Below, piece by piece: positions 22,114 to 24,984 of a DNA stretch of 24,984 nt (the stretch's first letter is position 1; every line of letters starts with the position of its first letter). The stretch is from a virus. The stretch covers positions 1 to 24,984 of IMG/VR virus record IMGVR_UViG_3300000928_000628; one strand, given 5' to 3'. The translations under genes were made by a program, and so were the position numbers. The notes beneath the pieces are model-generated. The model was not told the origin of the DNA, searched no databases, and saw nothing but the letters and a program-made list of their open reading frames with translations.

Positions 22114-23352
22114 ATGGAAAATACACCATTAACACCTGAACAGGTGATTGAAAAATTTGAGGCAAAAATTGCTGAAAAAACAAACGGTTTTGCATCATCA
22201 AATGATGTTGAAACATTAAAATCTGAATTATCAAATGAATTGGATGCATTAAAATCTGCAAACAAATCAGATGAATTACAGAAAAAATTTGCAGATCTTG
22301 AAAGTTCAATAAATGCAATAAAAGAAAACAACAAAACAAATGCACCTGTTGCAACAAAATCAATCAAAGATATGATTGTTGAAAAAGCAGATGCATTAAA
22401 AAATCTGATCAAACAAAAATCAGGTGTTGTTTCATTAACACTAAAAGCACAAATTGATCCAATCAATTTGGGTGCATTACGTGGTGATGTTTATGGGCAA
22501 TTGATCAATGAAACATTTGATATTCCTTACAGATCAGAAACGAGAATCACCGATTTGTTCAGAAAAACAAACGTTGATACAGAGTACATCAAGTACAGAG
22601 AGCAAAAAAGTGTAACAAGGGATGCAGGTGTGGTTGTAAATTGTGCAACAAATAACACTGATACAACAGTTGTATGGCAAACCAAAACTGTACAGATTGC
22701 AAAAGTTCGTGATTATGTTGATGTTTGTATTGATATGATGGATGATTACAGTTTTGTAACATCAGAAATTGAAAACCTTGTATCATCATCAATCAGATTA
22801 AAGGCAGACAGTGCGGTTTTAAACGGAACAACAGATATTGTTTCCATTGATTCAATCAGTTCTGTATTCAATCCTGCAAACGTATTGGCACCATTCACTG
22901 GGGCATTTACATCTGCAACATTAGCAGAATTAACAGGGGCAATGAAAGCACAGATTTATACATTTGGGCAGGAAATGGCATATGATGCAGATACAATCAT
23001 TATGAATTACAATGATTGGGTTAAATTCATGCACCAAAAAAATGCAAACGGTGATTACCTTTTACCAAACTTTGTGGCATCAGGTGATTCAGTATTGAAC
23101 GGAATGCGTGTGATTACATCACCATTGGTTTCACCAAATTCATTGTATGTTTTGGATTCAAGAAAGGGCCAAATATTAGACAGACAAGGAGTAACGGTTG
23201 ATTTCAGTTATGAAAACAATGATAATTTTGAACACGAAATTGTTACTGTTAAAGCATTACAGAGAATCCAATTTTTTGTTCCATTAGTGCATCAGGATGC
23301 ATTTATGAAATGTACTGATATTGCAGGTGCATTGACTGAATTGACAAAATAA
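22114..23352 (+). CDS. Major capsid protein (HK97-like)
   Basis: A 412-residue protein. Residues ~1-110 are helical, charged coiled coil (TLKSELSNELDALKSANKSD region), fitting an N-terminal scaffolding delta domain that the prohead protease removes. From ~118 on, the HK97-like shell region begins (GALRGDVYGQLINETFDIPY), with a G-rich mid part and the ending QRIQFFVPLVHQDAFMK. It starts 33 bases after the protease gene in an A-rich leader (AAAAACTAAAAAAAATGG). Codons here include more AGA and TTC than neighbours, as often seen in highly expressed genes. It would form the icosahedral head. Confidence 0.88.
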   Translation: MENTPLTPEQVIEKFEAKIAEKTNGFASSNDVETLKSELSNELDALKSANKSDELQKKFADLESSINAIKENNKTNAPVATKSIKDMIVEKADALKNLIKQKSGVVSLTLKAQIDPINLGALRGDVYGQLINETFDIPYRSETRITDLFRKTNVDTEYIKYREQKSVTRDAGVVVNCATNNTDTTVVWQTKTVQIAKVRDYVDVCIDMMDDYSFVTSEIENLVSSSIRLKADSAVLNGTTDIVSIDSISSVFNPANVLAPFTGAFTSATLAELTGAMKAQIYTFGQEMAYDADTIIMNYNDWVKFMHQKNANGDYLLPNFVASGDSVLNGMRVITSPLVSPNSLYVLDSRKGQILDRQGVTVDFSYENNDNFEHEIVTVKALQRIQFFVPLVHQDAFMKCTDIAGALTELTK

Positions 23353-23382
23353 ATATTTGTTTAACAGATTAAAACAATCATT

Positions 23383-23721
23383 ATGAAATTAAAAATATTA
23401 AAAGATTGGGGAACGTTAAAAAAGGATCAAATTATTGATTCAAGCGGAAACACATCACAATATTTGTTATCAAATGGGATTGCCAGTATGGCACCAAATG
23501 ATGATTGCATTGGTGATTGTGATGATCATGCAGAAAACGAATGTGAGGGGTGCAAATCTAAAAAGAAAAAACGCAGTGCAGGGCATACAGGTGCGGTGAT
23601 AATTGAGGAATCAGTTGATCCAAAACCAAAAAAAACTGCACCTGTTGTTAAAAAAAAGGTGGCCCCCAAAAAAGTCAAAGCAAAAAAATCAATTAAAAAA
23701 ACTGCATCACCTAAAAAATGA
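23383..23721 (+). CDS. Small Cys- and Lys-rich hypothetical protein
   Basis: A 112-residue protein. Residues 1-44 form a small strand-rich unit (MKLKILKDWGTLKKDQIID), residues ~45-60 hold Cys and acidic residues (CIGDCDDHAENECEGC), and the last ~35 residues are Lys/Pro/Ala repeats (KKTAPVVKKKVAPKKVKAKK) like a histone H1 tail. The N-terminal part resembles short proteins found after capsid genes in related phages. It may bind DNA or decorate the head. Its leader contains GTTTAACAGATTAAAAC (from 23360), a partial match to the palindrome at 18620. Function not known. Confidence 0.6.
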   Translation: MKLKILKDWGTLKKDQIIDSSGNTSQYLLSNGIASMAPNDDCIGDCDDHAENECEGCKSKKKKRSAGHTGAVIIEESVDPKPKKTAPVVKKKVAPKKVKAKKSIKKTASPKK

Positions 23722-23747
23722 TGTAGTTAAAAAACCATAAAATTACA

Positions 23748-24269
23748 ATGGCAAACGTTTTAAATATCACATACGCAGATTTTGGCAAGGGTAAATGGGA
23801 ATTGGCAACAGGAATTTATGAACAACAAAAAATCAACGGTTACATTGATCTGTACACAAACAGATTATTGGCGGAATTGTTGGGTGTTGATTTGTATAAT
23901 TTGTTTGTGGCGGATTTAGATCCATTAACTTTTGTACCACAGGATCCAAAGTATTTGGCAATTTATAATGCATTTATGCATGAGAGTGGCAATTGTAATA
24001 TTATTATCAGTGATGGTATGATTGATATGATCAAAGGATTCATTTATTTTGAATACTTAAAGGATCAAATAAATCAGGTTTGGGTATCAGGAAATGTTGC
24101 ACCTGTTGGTGAGAATAGCAAAAATATTTCAACACTATCACAACAGATTTATACACGGTATAATCAGGGAGTGTTTACGTATCATGCGATTCAACAATAC
24201 ATTTGTGATAATTCAAGTGATTACCCACGTTATAATGGGCATAGTAAAGTAACAACGTATTGGATATGA
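23748..24269 (+). CDS. Probable head-tail connector (DUF6712-like)
   Basis: A 173-residue protein with a helical layout: an N-terminal segment, a long helix pair around 28-50 (INGYIDLYTNRLLAELLGVD), an aromatic helix (MIDMIKGFIYFEYLKDQINQ, ~91-110), and a C-terminal helix with YTRYNQGVFTYHAIQQYI. This resembles the phage head-tail adaptor proteins (gp6-like, DUF6712 in Bacteroidota phages) that sit on the portal. It follows the capsid genes in the normal place and overlaps the next gene by ATGA. Family naming is from memory; the context supports a head-completion role. Confidence 0.65.
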   Translation: MANVLNITYADFGKGKWELATGIYEQQKINGYIDLYTNRLLAELLGVDLYNLFVADLDPLTFVPQDPKYLAIYNAFMHESGNCNIIISDGMIDMIKGFIYFEYLKDQINQVWVSGNVAPVGENSKNISTLSQQIYTRYNQGVFTYHAIQQYICDNSSDYPRYNGHSKVTTYWI

Positions 24270-24955
24270 TTGATGCAACCATTGAAATACAGGAAATCAT
24301 TGAACACATCAACAATAAAATTGATGGTGAATACAATGCAACAGATGGTAAAACATATTTTTGCCATACAAAATGGGCCAGAGTTGGTAAAACAATTACT
24401 GATTCCAATGGTGTTGTGTTTCTGATCAATGATGTATCTGTTGATGAATGGATAATTGCAACACAGTTGGTTGAAACAGATCCTGTAATTAATTTGGATG
24501 GTGTTTGCACATTGCAAAAACCGTTTTTTATTACAGGTACAAAGTTGGCAACAAACCGTGAATGGACAATTGCAACAAATAATTTAGAGGAAAAATTGCC
24601 GTTGATTTGGTTATTGGAAATAATCAGTGAAACAGGATACGGCAGGGAATCCGCCATTGAACGTGATATTGTAACAAATCTGTTTTTTTTAGATGAAACG
24701 GATCCATCACAGTATTACACGGCAGATCACCGTAAACAAGTGGTTACACCAATGGGTAATTTGATGCAGGAATTTATTAAAACGGTTGAAAGTTTGAGAA
24801 TGTACAAAACTGTTGATGAATACACATACAAAACATTTTCACGTTTTGGTGTGGAAACGGATCAGGGTGCAGTTGAAAACATATTGGATGCCAATTTATC
24901 AGGTGTTTCATTGAATATTACGTTAAGTAAATACCGTGCAAATTGTAAATGTTGA
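24266..24955 (+). CDS. Probable neck/tail-completion protein
   Basis: A 229-residue protein; I chose ATG 24266, overlapping the previous stop by four bases, rather than a TTG at 24260. It starts with a helical stretch (EIQEIIEHINNKI), then strands with Gly/Thr (GKTYFCHTKWARVGKT and ITDSNGVVFLINDVS), a segment TKLATNREWTIATNN, and a helical C-terminal part (LMQEFIKTVESLRMYKT) ending with an unusual CKC. No family recognised. By position after the connector it is probably a neck or tail-terminator protein. The window ends 29 bases later. Confidence 0.6.
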   Translation: MIDATIEIQEIIEHINNKIDGEYNATDGKTYFCHTKWARVGKTITDSNGVVFLINDVSVDEWIIATQLVETDPVINLDGVCTLQKPFFITGTKLATNREWTIATNNLEEKLPLIWLLEIISETGYGRESAIERDIVTNLFFLDETDPSQYYTADHRKQVVTPMGNLMQEFIKTVESLRMYKTVDEYTYKTFSRFGVETDQGAVENILDANLSGVSLNITLSKYRANCKC

Positions 24956-24984
24956 ACAAAATTTTAAAAATAATAATTAATTAA

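Noticed and set aside
24260-24265. TTG start of the last gene
   Set aside because: ATG 24266 makes the common ATGA overlap with the previous stop.
1-24984. CRISPR array, tRNA genes, insertion sequences, integrase or attachment site
   Set aside because: No regularly spaced repeats, cloverleaf-like sequence, transposase or recombinase motif was seen.

Overview
The window is a 25-kb piece of a tailed double-stranded DNA phage (Caudoviricetes) that very probably infects a member of the Bacteroidota, in a lower-GC lineage such as Flavobacteriia or Chitinophagia. It could also be a prophage or a metagenomic contig of one. Four things point to the host group: repeated TAnnTTTG promoter -7 boxes, a near absence of purine-rich Shine-Dalgarno sites with A-rich leaders in their place, a DUF3127-type single-strand-binding-like protein, and a lipoprotein-type unimolecular spanin. 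I see no integrase and no classical CI-type repressor, so lifestyle cannot be decided. No tRNA, rRNA, insertion sequence or CRISPR array was recognised.

Layout. (1) 1-6411: virion genes, beginning with the 3' end of a gene cut by the window edge, then large beta-rich tail or adhesin-like proteins. (2) 6428-8130: lysis cassette with its own promoter (membrane/coiled-coil protein, holin-like protein, unimolecular spanin, endolysin-like protein with an L,D-transpeptidase-like GCQV motif), closed by a terminator that follows a structured RNA candidate. (3) 8169-10707: accessory operon with two different C5-cytosine methyltransferase-like genes and several small proteins. (4) 10710-15328: replication and recombination operons (DUF4373-type initiator/loader, DnaB-like helicase, NinG-like nuclease, Sak3/DUF1071-type annealing protein, Gp157-like protein, DUF3127 protein, small HTH protein), ending in a strong terminator. 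(5) 15341-16506: small zinc-binding, hypothetical and membrane proteins. (6) 16512-18300: terminase small and large subunits. (7) 18301-18872: a putative short RNA with promoter and terminator, two small genes, a perfect 18-bp palindrome and direct repeats. (8) 18873-19715: a PAPS-reductase/PP-loop protein. (9) 19726-20937: the portal gene, the only gene on the minus strand. (10) 21001-24955: prohead protease, major capsid protein and head-completion genes.

The genes fit one phage programme: the DnaB-like helicase with its loader replicates DNA, NinG, Sak3 and the DUF3127 protein process and recombine it, the methyltransferases (and possibly the PP-loop protein) modify it, TerS and TerL package it through the portal into a protease-matured capsid, and the lysis cassette releases virions. 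The main oddities are the inverted portal gene with a divergent promoter pair, two promoter-hairpin units flanking the terminase genes, the structured RNA after the endolysin, and an extra C-terminal domain on the prohead protease.
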